The translations under genes and the position numbers were made by a program. Under the pieces are notes generated by a model. That model had not been told where the DNA came from, made no database searches, and worked only from the letters and a program-made list of their open reading frames with translations. A DNA stretch of 57,302 bases from Loktanella sp. (GTDB lineage Bacteria > Pseudomonadota > Alphaproteobacteria > Rhodobacterales > Rhodobacteraceae). The stretch spans positions 1-57,302 of the forward strand of contig JAGXIQ010000135.1 of assembly GCA_024635625.1 (NCBI GenBank), given 5' to 3'. This document shows, in pieces, positions 32,650 through 40,721 of the stretch. The first letter of the stretch is position 1. Every line of letters starts with the position of its first letter.

Positions 32650-33408
32650 ATGGAATTGTTTGATCTGACCGGGCGCACGGCGCTGGTCACAGGATCCTCT
32701 ATGGGGATCGGGTTTGCGCTGGCGCGCGGACTGGCGCAGGCGGGTGCACGGATCGTGCTGAATGCGCGTGACGCTGACCGGCTGGCGGACGCGGCGGAGC
32801 GGTTACACGGCGAAGGGTTCGATGTCGATACACTCGTGTTTGATGTCACCGATGCGGTGGCGGTGCGGGCTGCAGTCGACGGCTACGAGGCTGATCGGGC
32901 CATCGATATTTTGATCAACAATGCTGGGATGCAGCATCGCGGCCCGTTAGAGGATTTCGAGGTTGAGGCCTTTGATCGTCTGATGCGGACCAACGTGAAC
33001 TCTGCCTTCTATGTCGGGCAGGCGGTGGGGCGTCATATGATCGGACGCGGGGCCGGGCGAATTATCAATATCGCGTCTGTTCAGACAGCTCTGGCACGGC
33101 CGGGGATTGCACCCTACACCGCGTCCAAGGGGGCGATTGCCAACTTGACCAAGGGGATGGCGACGGACTGGGCGAAACATGGGCTGAACTGCAACGCGAT
33201 TGCGCCCGGATATTTTGATACGCCGTTGAACGCGGCGCTTGTGGCGGATGCGGATTTCTCCGCGTGGCTGGAAAAACGGACCCCGGCGGGGCGCTGGGGC
33301 AAGGTCGAAGAACTGGTGGGGGCGGCTGTATTTTTGTCGTCGCGGGCCAGTAGCTTTGTGAATGGGCAAACAATTTTCGTGGACGGCGGCATTACTGCCA
33401 GCCTGTGA
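32650..33408 (+). CDS. idnO: SDR, gluconate 5-dehydrogenase-like
   Basis: This 252-residue short-chain dehydrogenase starts at ATG 32650 after GGGGGAGG. The cofactor loop is TGSSMGIGFALA, the nucleotide-specificity region VLNARDADRL (Arg suggests NADP), NNAG is intact, and the catalytic Tyr/Lys are in YTASKGAI. The opening FDLTGRTALVTGSSMGIG is characteristic of IdnO/gluconate 5-dehydrogenases. It would reduce 5-ketogluconate to D-gluconate. It is divergent from idnD and followed 11 nt later by the GarR-like gene. Confidence 0.85.
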   Translation: MELFDLTGRTALVTGSSMGIGFALARGLAQAGARIVLNARDADRLADAAERLHGEGFDVDTLVFDVTDAVAVRAAVDGYEADRAIDILINNAGMQHRGPLEDFEVEAFDRLMRTNVNSAFYVGQAVGRHMIGRGAGRIINIASVQTALARPGIAPYTASKGAIANLTKGMATDWAKHGLNCNAIAPGYFDTPLNAALVADADFSAWLEKRTPAGRWGKVEELVGAAVFLSSRASSFVNGQTIFVDGGITASL

Positions 33409-33419
33409 GGGAGAGAGAT

Positions 33420-34334
33420 ATGAGCAAGCCAAAAATCGGTTTTATCGGCGTGGGTTACATGGGTCACGGGATGGCCAAGAACCTTGTGCAAAAGGGCTAT
33501 CCGCTGTGGGTAAAGGGGAACCGCAACCGCGAGCCAGTAGAGAGTTTGGTGGGGATGGGTGCTGTGGAGGTCGCTTCTGCCCGCGAAATGGCAGAGGTTT
33601 GCGACATCATTCACCTGTGTTTGAGCAATTCACCGCAGGTGGAGGCTGTGTTCGGCGGCGAGGACGGAATATTGGCGGGCGCGCGGGACGGGCTGATCGT
33701 AATTGATGCCACGACGGCGGATCCGACATCTACTGCGCGGCTGGCAGAGGCGCTGGCAGAAAAAGGCGGCAGGCTGGTCGATGCGCCGCTGGGTCGCACG
33801 CCGAAAGAAGCAGAGGCCGGGACACTGGATTGCATGGTCGGTGCCGACGATGCGACCTTTGCAGAAGTCTTGCCAGTGATCGAGTGCTGGGCGGGTAACA
33901 TTACCCATGTCGGGCCGGGCGGGGCAGGGCACAAGATGAAGTTGCTGATGAACTTCATCAGCATGGGCTATGCATCGCTATATGCCGAGGCGACTGTCCT
34001 TGGCGCGGCAGTGGGAATTCCACCGACGAAAGTGCGGCAGGTTATTGGCAGCAGTCGTCTGACGAATGGGTTCTTTGATACATTCATGACCTATGCGGTG
34101 GACCGCGAAGAGGTGCACAAGTTCACCATAGCGAACGCAGCAAAGGATCTACGCTATGTTGGCGCGATGGCAGATGCGGCTGGATTGACGACGATCATGG
34201 CGTCTGCGGCGAAGCAGTATTTCGCACAGGCAGAGGCGTCGGGCCACGGGGGTGATTTTGTGCCTTCTATCACGGACCGGGTCGGGGCGCTGAACGGGCT
34301 GGATATGGCGGAAGAAGCCAAGCGCGGGCGCTAA
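33420..34334 (+). CDS. GarR-like beta-hydroxyacid dehydrogenase
   Basis: This 304-residue NAD(P)-dependent dehydrogenase starts at ATG 33420 after GAGGGAGAG. It has the N-terminal motif GFIGVGYMGHGMAKNL, the substrate loop DAPLGRTPKEAEAG and the catalytic Lys in GGAGHKMKLLMN. The loop differs from the typical DAPVSGG of tartronate-semialdehyde reductase and hydroxyisobutyrate dehydrogenase, so its substrate may be different. It is co-transcribed with idnO. A role in reducing or oxidising a sugar-acid fragment fits, but no precise reaction can be assigned. Confidence 0.82.
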   Translation: MSKPKIGFIGVGYMGHGMAKNLVQKGYPLWVKGNRNREPVESLVGMGAVEVASAREMAEVCDIIHLCLSNSPQVEAVFGGEDGILAGARDGLIVIDATTADPTSTARLAEALAEKGGRLVDAPLGRTPKEAEAGTLDCMVGADDATFAEVLPVIECWAGNITHVGPGGAGHKMKLLMNFISMGYASLYAEATVLGAAVGIPPTKVRQVIGSSRLTNGFFDTFMTYAVDREEVHKFTIANAAKDLRYVGAMADAAGLTTIMASAAKQYFAQAEASGHGGDFVPSITDRVGALNGLDMAEEAKRGR

Positions 34335-34383
34335 CTGTGTGACCGATTCAGTCAAAACAGCCTTTTGCGCTGTGATGGCTGAC

Positions 34384-34411
34384 GACGGCGGCATCCCATG
34401 ATGCCGCCGTC
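34384..34411. terminator. Hairpin between convergent genes
   Basis: GACGGCGGCAT (34384-34394) and its complement (34401-34411) form an 11-bp stem with a 6-nt loop, between the GarR-like gene (+) and the secretion adaptor gene (-). It can serve as a bidirectional stop. An AAAG tract follows on the plus strand, so it is not a classic T-run terminator in that direction. Confidence 0.6.
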
Positions 34412-34421
34412 AAAGTTTGGT

Positions 34422-35759
34422 TCATTGTTCGCGGAATGCGCGTGACATGCTGTCAACGATCGGGCGCGCAATGTATTGTGCGAATGTACGTTCCGCTGTC
34501 TGGATCATTATTTCTGCGGGCATGCCCGGAGTTGGAGTGAACTTTGGAATGCGCGTGATCTCTCTGGGTGTGATCGAGATGCGTGCGACGTAGACTTCGG
34601 CTGCGACACCTGTCGAGGTGTCGGTGATGGAGTCCGCGGAAACATAATAGACTTCTCCGTTCAGCACCGGGGTCGTGCGCTGGTTCAGGGCGGTCAGGCG
34701 GACCGTCGCGGGTTGGCCCCTGCGGACGCTGTCAATATCCGTCCGGCGCACCTGAACTTCGATGATGAGCGGTTCGTTGTCTGGCAGAATTTCCATGATC
34801 GGTCGTCCGCTTTCTACGACCCCGCCCGGCGTATGATAATACAGTCGGACGATGGTGCCGGACACCGGTGCAGAAATGAGCGCGCGTTCTTGGATGTTGG
34901 TTGCCGACCGCGATTGTTCGCGAACAGAATCTAACTCTGCCTGGATCGGTTGCAGGTGGTCGAGTGCGGTTTCCGCATAACGATTTTCGGCCTGCTCGAT
35001 CTGCTGGGTATACTTCATGTTGATCTGCTCGCTTTCATCCACTTCGGATTCCAAGCGGCCGATTTGTCCCTGCGCCTCTATGACGAGGCGTTCGATTGCT
35101 GTGACTTCGAAGCGGCGGATCAACCCGCGATCCAAGAGGCTGCGCTTGCGCGCGTAATCATCCTTTAGCAGGGCAAGTTGGCTGCGATGAGATTCGAGTT
35201 GGGTCTGATAGCCTTTTGCCCGGATTTCGAGGGCATCTATGTTGCGTTCAAGTAAGCCAATGTCGTTTTGCAGGGCCGTCTCTGCGACCTGAAAGGCAAG
35301 TAATTGGCCATCAAGGATTGCTGCGACCTCGAAATCGTCGCGGGCACTGGCCAGATGCGGGGGAAACACCAGTTCCGGGTCGCGGGCATTCTGAGCCACA
35401 AGCCGCGCCTGTGTCGCCTCAAGCCTGATTTGCCGCAAAAATAGTTCGCGGGAATTGGCATTCGCGACTGTCGGGTCCAGCCGAAGCAGGAGTTGACCAG
35501 CGGCGACACGGTCGCCTTCGCGCACGTTGATTTCCTCGATAATCCCGCCTTCGAGGTGTTGGATGATCTTATTCTGGCCGGTTGCCACAAAACTGCCTTG
35601 CGCGATGACCGCTGCGGCCAATGGTGCACTGAAGGCCCAGATGCCGAAGCCGCCGAACGTGACGATCATCATGATCAGGCCGACGATCACATGCTTTCGA
35701 ATGGAACGCGGCACCTGAGCATACCATTCTTCGCCCGGCTGGAGAGTGATGTCAGTCAT
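34422..35759 (-). CDS. Type I secretion membrane-fusion (HlyD-family) adaptor
   Basis: This 445-residue periplasmic adaptor has a short cytoplasmic N-terminus, one transmembrane helix (about 27-47, HVIVGLIMMIVTFGGFGIWAF), and a biotinyl-lipoyl-like region (FVATGQNKIIQHLEGGIIEEINVREGDRV). A long coiled-coil hairpin (about 120-290) and a C-terminal beta region (ISAPVSGTIVRLYYHTPGGVVE) follow. It would link the ABC exporter to an outer-membrane TolC-like channel, which is not encoded in this window. Its start overlaps the exporter stop (ATGA). PrtE/HlyD are the closest named relatives. Confidence 0.9.
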   Translation of the reverse strand: MTDITLQPGEEWYAQVPRSIRKHVIVGLIMMIVTFGGFGIWAFSAPLAAAVIAQGSFVATGQNKIIQHLEGGIIEEINVREGDRVAAGQLLLRLDPTVANANSRELFLRQIRLEATQARLVAQNARDPELVFPPHLASARDDFEVAAILDGQLLAFQVAETALQNDIGLLERNIDALEIRAKGYQTQLESHRSQLALLKDDYARKRSLLDRGLIRRFEVTAIERLVIEAQGQIGRLESEVDESEQINMKYTQQIEQAENRYAETALDHLQPIQAELDSVREQSRSATNIQERALISAPVSGTIVRLYYHTPGGVVESGRPIMEILPDNEPLIIEVQVRRTDIDSVRRGQPATVRLTALNQRTTPVLNGEVYYVSADSITDTSTGVAAEVYVARISITPREITRIPKFTPTPGMPAEIMIQTAERTFAQYIARPIVDSMSRAFREQ

Positions 35760-38005
35760 TTCTTCACCTGTGGTGCCTTGCGACCGGCCAGTTTTTCAAG
35801 CACCGCCTGTCGTTCCCCGAAAAGTTGGATTGTCCCGTCAGCCAGCAACATGACCTTATCGACCGAGCTGAGTAGCGAGGGCTTTTGCGTGATGACGACG
35901 ACGGTGATCTTGCTGGCTTGCGCGTGTTTGATCGCCCGTGCCAACGCCTTGTCACCATTTGTGTCCAAGTTGGAGTTCGGCTCATCGAGCACCACAAAAC
36001 GGGGGCTGCCGTAAAAGGCGCGCGCCAGTGCGATCCGCTGCTTTTGCCCACCAGACAGTGGAGAACCGTCCGAGGCCACGACCGTCTCGTAGCCTTGCGG
36101 TAGATTTGCGATCATCTCGTGTACGTCGGCCAACCGCGCGGCTTCGTAGATATCCGCGTCGGTAGCATCGTCACGCATCCGACCGATGTTATTTTTAATC
36201 GTGCCGGGGAATAGCTGCACGTCCTGCGGCAAATACCCGATGTTTTCGCCGAACTGCCGCGGGTCCCAATTGCGCAGGTCCATCAGGTCCAGTCGCACAT
36301 TGCCCGAGGTGGGTAGGATCGAACCAACCAGCATTTTACCCAGCGTTGTCTTACCCGCACCAGAGTTGCCGATCACGGCAAGCGTTTCCCCGGCATTGAG
36401 CGAGAAGCTAATTCCGTTCAGGATGACCTGCTTTGTGCCGCCCGGGACATAAAGCAGCCGTTCCACGTCTAGGCGTCCTTCGGGCTTTGGCAGCCAAAGC
36501 TTTTCAAACTGGTGCCTAGATCCAGTCAGAAGGGTCTTGATCCGCTCGAACGCCATTCGCGACACGGAAAAGCCATTCCAGCCTTCGATGGCGCCTTCGA
36601 TAGGAGCCAGCGCGCGGCCCGCGATGATTGAAGCGGCGATCACCATGCCGCCGGTGATCTGGCCGTCGATAGCCAGATAAGCGCCCCAACCCAGCATTCC
36701 GACCTGTGTCAGCATGCGGATGATACGCGACACCGCCGCCGACGTGATGTTGCGATCCTGCGCCTGTACCTGCGCCGTCAATGACGCTGCCGTGTCGCGG
36801 CCCCAGATGGTTACCGCCTCTGGGATCATTGCTAGGGCATTGATGATCTGGGAATTGCGGGCCATGGAATCGAGGTGCAGATTTGCGCGAGACTGGGCGG
36901 CATGGGCTGCGGAAAAAGGCTTTGACGTGACCTTTTGGTTGACCAGCGCCACGACCAGCAGAAGAAGCGCGCTGGTGACAACGATTGCGCCCAGATGTGG
37001 ATGCACAAGAAAGATCGCGGCCAGAAAGATTGGGACGAAGGGCATGTCGAGAAAGGAAATGAGGGTGCCCGAGACCAGAAATCCCCGAAGCGTCTGAAGG
37101 TCGCCAAGGGTTTGGTATTCGCGTCCGTTGCTGTGCAGCGCAGAATGGGCGGCGGCGCTTAGGATCGGTGCGCCAAGGCGGGCAGCCAGTTCAACGGCCG
37201 TGCGCATCAGCACAAAGCGGCGGATGGCGTCAAAGATCGCCTGTAGCACCACCGCACCGACAATAAGGATTGTCAGCATGACCAGCGTATCAACCGAACG
37301 GCTGGTCAACACCCGGTCAGAAATTTGAAACAGGTAGATCGGGATCGCGAGGATCAGGATGTTTGTGGCGCAGGTCAGCACGAGCACGAACATCATGTTC
37401 TTTTTAACCGCTGCGAGGCCAGTCCGCAGGGCCGCGCCAAAGTCCTCTGATCCAAGTCTTTTGTGAAAGCTGGGCGGTTTGTTGTTGCCACCACCACCAC
37501 CTGTTGCCGGCAGGTTGTCGCCCGCGTCCCGGCGGGCGACAGGCCCGGTGTCGCCGTCTATAGTGACACCGATCGGGGCGTCTGGCGTTGTAACGCGGGC
37601 TTCGGTCGGTTGGGCCGCAGACTTTGCGTTTGTTTCATTCGCTTTGGGCCCGGGGTCTGTCGCGGTGGAATGCTTTGACGCTGGTGCATCGGTCGCCTTG
37701 ACCTTTGGCGCATTGCCGCTGGCGGTCACGCGATCCATTGAAGGGGACAGGGCCGGTGCTTTTTCTGATGCGCTAGATTTAATGTGCTCAGCGACGCTCG
37801 CCTCGGTCAGTTCGGGATCCTTGGTCGTATTGGTCCGGGATGACCTAAACTGCGGCGCCACCCACAAGGGCTGGGCCGTTTCCTTCAGGCGCAACTCTTT
37901 GGTGAGAAGCAGCGGCTCTGACGTCGCATTGGACGGAGGGGCCACGCGGTTTTGCGTCCGGCGCGATGTTTCGAACTGCTGTGCGTCGTCTGTATGATCT
38001 TTCAC
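35756..38005 (-). CDS. Type I secretion ABC exporter with long disordered N-terminus
   Basis: This 749-residue fused permease/ATPase resembles PrtD-type exporters. The membrane domain spans about residues 205-470 (first helix MMFVLVLTCATNILILAIPIYLFQ). The ATPase has GNSGAGKTT, LSGGQKQRIALARAF and VVLDEPNSNLD. Typical PrtD proteins are about 570-600 residues. Here roughly 190 extra N-terminal residues are rich in Ser, Thr, Pro, Ala and charged residues, with a GGGGGNN tract before the conserved part; no C39 peptidase motif is visible. It lies 45 nt after the 849-residue protein gene and should export one or both candidate substrates of this operon. Confidence 0.9.
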   Translation of the reverse strand: MKDHTDDAQQFETSRRTQNRVAPPSNATSEPLLLTKELRLKETAQPLWVAPQFRSSRTNTTKDPELTEASVAEHIKSSASEKAPALSPSMDRVTASGNAPKVKATDAPASKHSTATDPGPKANETNAKSAAQPTEARVTTPDAPIGVTIDGDTGPVARRDAGDNLPATGGGGGNNKPPSFHKRLGSEDFGAALRTGLAAVKKNMMFVLVLTCATNILILAIPIYLFQISDRVLTSRSVDTLVMLTILIVGAVVLQAIFDAIRRFVLMRTAVELAARLGAPILSAAAHSALHSNGREYQTLGDLQTLRGFLVSGTLISFLDMPFVPIFLAAIFLVHPHLGAIVVTSALLLLVVALVNQKVTSKPFSAAHAAQSRANLHLDSMARNSQIINALAMIPEAVTIWGRDTAASLTAQVQAQDRNITSAAVSRIIRMLTQVGMLGWGAYLAIDGQITGGMVIAASIIAGRALAPIEGAIEGWNGFSVSRMAFERIKTLLTGSRHQFEKLWLPKPEGRLDVERLLYVPGGTKQVILNGISFSLNAGETLAVIGNSGAGKTTLGKMLVGSILPTSGNVRLDLMDLRNWDPRQFGENIGYLPQDVQLFPGTIKNNIGRMRDDATDADIYEAARLADVHEMIANLPQGYETVVASDGSPLSGGQKQRIALARAFYGSPRFVVLDEPNSNLDTNGDKALARAIKHAQASKITVVVITQKPSLLSSVDKVMLLADGTIQLFGERQAVLEKLAGRKAPQVKK

Positions 38006-38050
38006 GTTCGAACCATTGTGCTGGGAAACTGGGAGGAGGGGCGGGGGCGG

Positions 38051-40600
38051 TTAGGTCAGCATGGATTGCATGATGTCAGAGGCACCGGGCATGTCTGCGA
38101 TATGACTGTTCGTGGCCATGACAATGTCGTCTGCCAGATCGTCCCCGATCATGTCGTCGACAAGGAAGGCGACCGCCTCGTTCGCGAGGTCAGAGATCAT
38201 CGCACCGGGGGAAGGCGTGTCGTTGTCGACGAGGTTCGCCTGATAGATCAGCGCGTCGGAGTAGGTCTGGCCCTGCGCCATCACGACGCTGTCGATGCCG
38301 CTGTCGCGGATAGCCGCCACGTTGGCGAGGATGTTCGAGCCAGTCGTCACTACCATTTCAGCCTGCAAGGCGGCCGCAAAATCGTCACGCAGCAGGTGAA
38401 CCTGATCGGCGTCGCCGAGGATGTTTGTCTGATCGATGTAGTTCACGGTGGTAAAATCACCGTCGATATAGAGGACCCGCAATAAGGCGATGCCGTCGAA
38501 AAGCGTGTCGGTGGCGACCTCTTCAGAGATGTTCTGTGCGCCGGCTTGCAGATCTGCGATGGCGGTCTGGAAAGTGTCGGTGATGACGGCGTCCGTGTCA
38601 GCGCCGATGGTCTGAATGATGGCTTCGTTGAAAAGCAGGTTGTCGGCGGTCGACACTGAGGGTGCCAAATCTGCGTTCGGGGCCGGTTCTGAATCGGCGG
38701 CATCCTCTGCCGGGGGCTGAGGTTGTTCGATACCCATGACACCGTCGGAGGCACTTGCGTTGCCTTCGGTCGCGACACCCAGATTAAGCGGTGTTGTATC
38801 AGCCGTCGTTGCTGGCGCATTGGGTGTCGTCGGGGGCGGATCCGCTGCAGTGATATGCGGTGCTGGGGCGGGGCCAGAGGTTTGCGAACTGGTCTGGGTT
38901 TCATCCGAACCGATAGAAGGCGCTGCAATTCCGGTGGTATCCACGTCGGAAGTCGTCGTGGCAGTTGCATGTGCGACAGTGTTGCCGGTCGAGCCGCTGT
39001 CGTCGGATGTGGCCAAGATTTCTGTTGCAGCCGTTTCGACAGTCACAGCTTCTTGTGTCGTGGTGACGACGGTATCAACGGCGTCCTGAGGGCTGGCGGG
39101 AACGTCTGGTTCTGTAACTGCGGGTGCTTCAACTGCAACGGGTTGTGCTGCCGGGGTGGAGGACGTGCTGACGATATCGCTATCGAGCAGGATATTCGTT
39201 TGAGTGATAAGATTGATGTCGATTACATCGCCATTCACGATGATGAGGTCGTATTGAAAGCCAAGCTCGAAAGCATCGAAGACGTTTCCGAGGTTGTTTT
39301 CGCCCAGACCTAGAAACAAGTTCGTGCCACTTTGCGTCACAACGGCCTGATCGAAATCGGTTGTGAAGTTGTTTTGCAGCACCCAGTTGATCTGCGTCAC
39401 CGGGGCATTCACGTGGGCAACGACCCAATTTTGTGGGAACTGCGGGATCGCGGTTGTGGGAGCGGCGGTGGCGGCATCGCCGTGCGATGATTTGGTACCG
39501 ATGGCCGCGACGTTCTGCACCGTCGAGGCATTATCCCCCGCTGTCGCCTGAAGAAGTTCAGGGGACACTGCGTCATGTTCGACAAGCACGTTAATCTGGC
39601 TGATCCCGTCGAAGCGGACGACATTCCCGGCGGCCACGATGACGGGTGCATCTAGCCAGACAGAGGTGACAGTCGCAGTATTGACCAGCGTATTGGCCCC
39701 GGCAACAACCTGACTGCCGTCGTCTGCAAGGCTGGTGCCGTTGTCCTGCGTGAAATCGCGGCCAAAATTATGCGCCTGTGCTGCGACTTCTGCCGCTGCT
39801 TCCTCTGCTGCGGTTTTGTCTTTTACGTAGCGGGGCAGAAGGTCTTCGAAGCTTGGCATCTCTTCGGCGACGGCACCGTTGACGAGAAGGGTATTGGCCG
39901 CGTCGGCCCCGGTGACGACAGAGACGGCAAGTGTCGGCGCGGCGATGTCGGCCAGCGCCTTTGCGGTTTCAACGATCGTAGGTACTTCTACGATCCAGTC
40001 GACGTCGGTTGGGTTGAAGTGTGCCGGAAGCGGTGCAAGTGCGCTGGCTGCGTCGACCATTGTATGCAACGCTTCTTGCAATGCGGGCACCGATTGCATC
40101 GCGACTGCGTCCACGTTCCCGAAGGTGTCGTCGTCGGTCAATGTGTTGCGCTGAATCGTGACTGTTGCGACGCTGGATGCAACCGAAAGGTTAAGGGTCA
40201 CAGACTGCGAGGCGGTGTCCGGCGTCGGCGCGGTCGCGGGCGTTTCTGTAACGTCCTGAAACACGGTCCAACCCACGCCAACAGGTGGGAGAGTTATTGC
40301 TGTTTCCTCTGGCGTTGAGTTGACGGCGTGTTCGGGGCCTTCGTATTCCGCGGATGGGATAAGATCGACGCGGTGCATTGGGGCGGGCAAAACCTTGTAG
40401 CCCAACTCTCCTTCGTAGTCTTTTAGGACGTAGCTATGTTTGACACCGCTGCTGTCCAAATCGAGAATTCTTTGTTCTTCTTCGGCAGCCTTGGCTGCAC
40501 GAAACTCGTCGTAATCCAGCCGCATCCTGTTCTGCTCCACCAGCATCTCGAAAGCTCCGATGAAGTGGGCGATCTTTTCTGAGACGGCATCGAGTGACAT
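38051..40600 (-). CDS. Large acidic repeat protein in type I secretion operon, function unknown
   Basis: I do not recognise this 849-residue protein. There is no signal peptide. An amphipathic charged N-terminus (about 1-60) is followed by YVLKDYEGELGYKVLP and a long Asp/Ala/Thr/Val-rich body with almost no Cys or Lys. Short motifs recur: QINVLVEHDAV (about residue 337), QTNILLDSDIV (about 465), QTNILGDADQV (about 727), and GANTLVN, GTNLFLG and GSNILAN. A Pro/Ala/Thr linker spans about 500-650. The motifs also occur in the giant protein upstream. Being encoded between that gene and the exporter, it is likely a secreted partner or a second substrate. Confidence 0.75.
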   Translation of the reverse strand: MSLDAVSEKIAHFIGAFEMLVEQNRMRLDYDEFRAAKAAEEEQRILDLDSSGVKHSYVLKDYEGELGYKVLPAPMHRVDLIPSAEYEGPEHAVNSTPEETAITLPPVGVGWTVFQDVTETPATAPTPDTASQSVTLNLSVASSVATVTIQRNTLTDDDTFGNVDAVAMQSVPALQEALHTMVDAASALAPLPAHFNPTDVDWIVEVPTIVETAKALADIAAPTLAVSVVTGADAANTLLVNGAVAEEMPSFEDLLPRYVKDKTAAEEAAAEVAAQAHNFGRDFTQDNGTSLADDGSQVVAGANTLVNTATVTSVWLDAPVIVAAGNVVRFDGISQINVLVEHDAVSPELLQATAGDNASTVQNVAAIGTKSSHGDAATAAPTTAIPQFPQNWVVAHVNAPVTQINWVLQNNFTTDFDQAVVTQSGTNLFLGLGENNLGNVFDAFELGFQYDLIIVNGDVIDINLITQTNILLDSDIVSTSSTPAAQPVAVEAPAVTEPDVPASPQDAVDTVVTTTQEAVTVETAATEILATSDDSGSTGNTVAHATATTTSDVDTTGIAAPSIGSDETQTSSQTSGPAPAPHITAADPPPTTPNAPATTADTTPLNLGVATEGNASASDGVMGIEQPQPPAEDAADSEPAPNADLAPSVSTADNLLFNEAIIQTIGADTDAVITDTFQTAIADLQAGAQNISEEVATDTLFDGIALLRVLYIDGDFTTVNYIDQTNILGDADQVHLLRDDFAAALQAEMVVTTGSNILANVAAIRDSGIDSVVMAQGQTYSDALIYQANLVDNDTPSPGAMISDLANEAVAFLVDDMIGDDLADDIVMATNSHIADMPGASDIMQSMLT

Positions 40601-40676
40601 GACTGACTGATCTTTCAGGTCGGATTACGGGAAATAAATTTGGGATCGTATTCCATAAAATAATGGTGGTTTGGGT

Positions 40677-40705
40677 GTCCGGGGCCGGACAAACCGGCCC
40701 CGGAC
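40677..40705 (-). terminator. Strong hairpin between the two candidate substrate genes
   Basis: A perfect 12-bp GC-rich stem (40677-40688 and 40694-40705) with a 5-nt loop lies 16 nt beyond the stop of the giant-protein gene. No T-run follows on the minus strand. It may protect the 3' end of the giant-protein mRNA or partly stop transcription before the exporter genes. Confidence 0.65.
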
Positions 40706-40721
40706 AGTTTTGCATCGGGAC

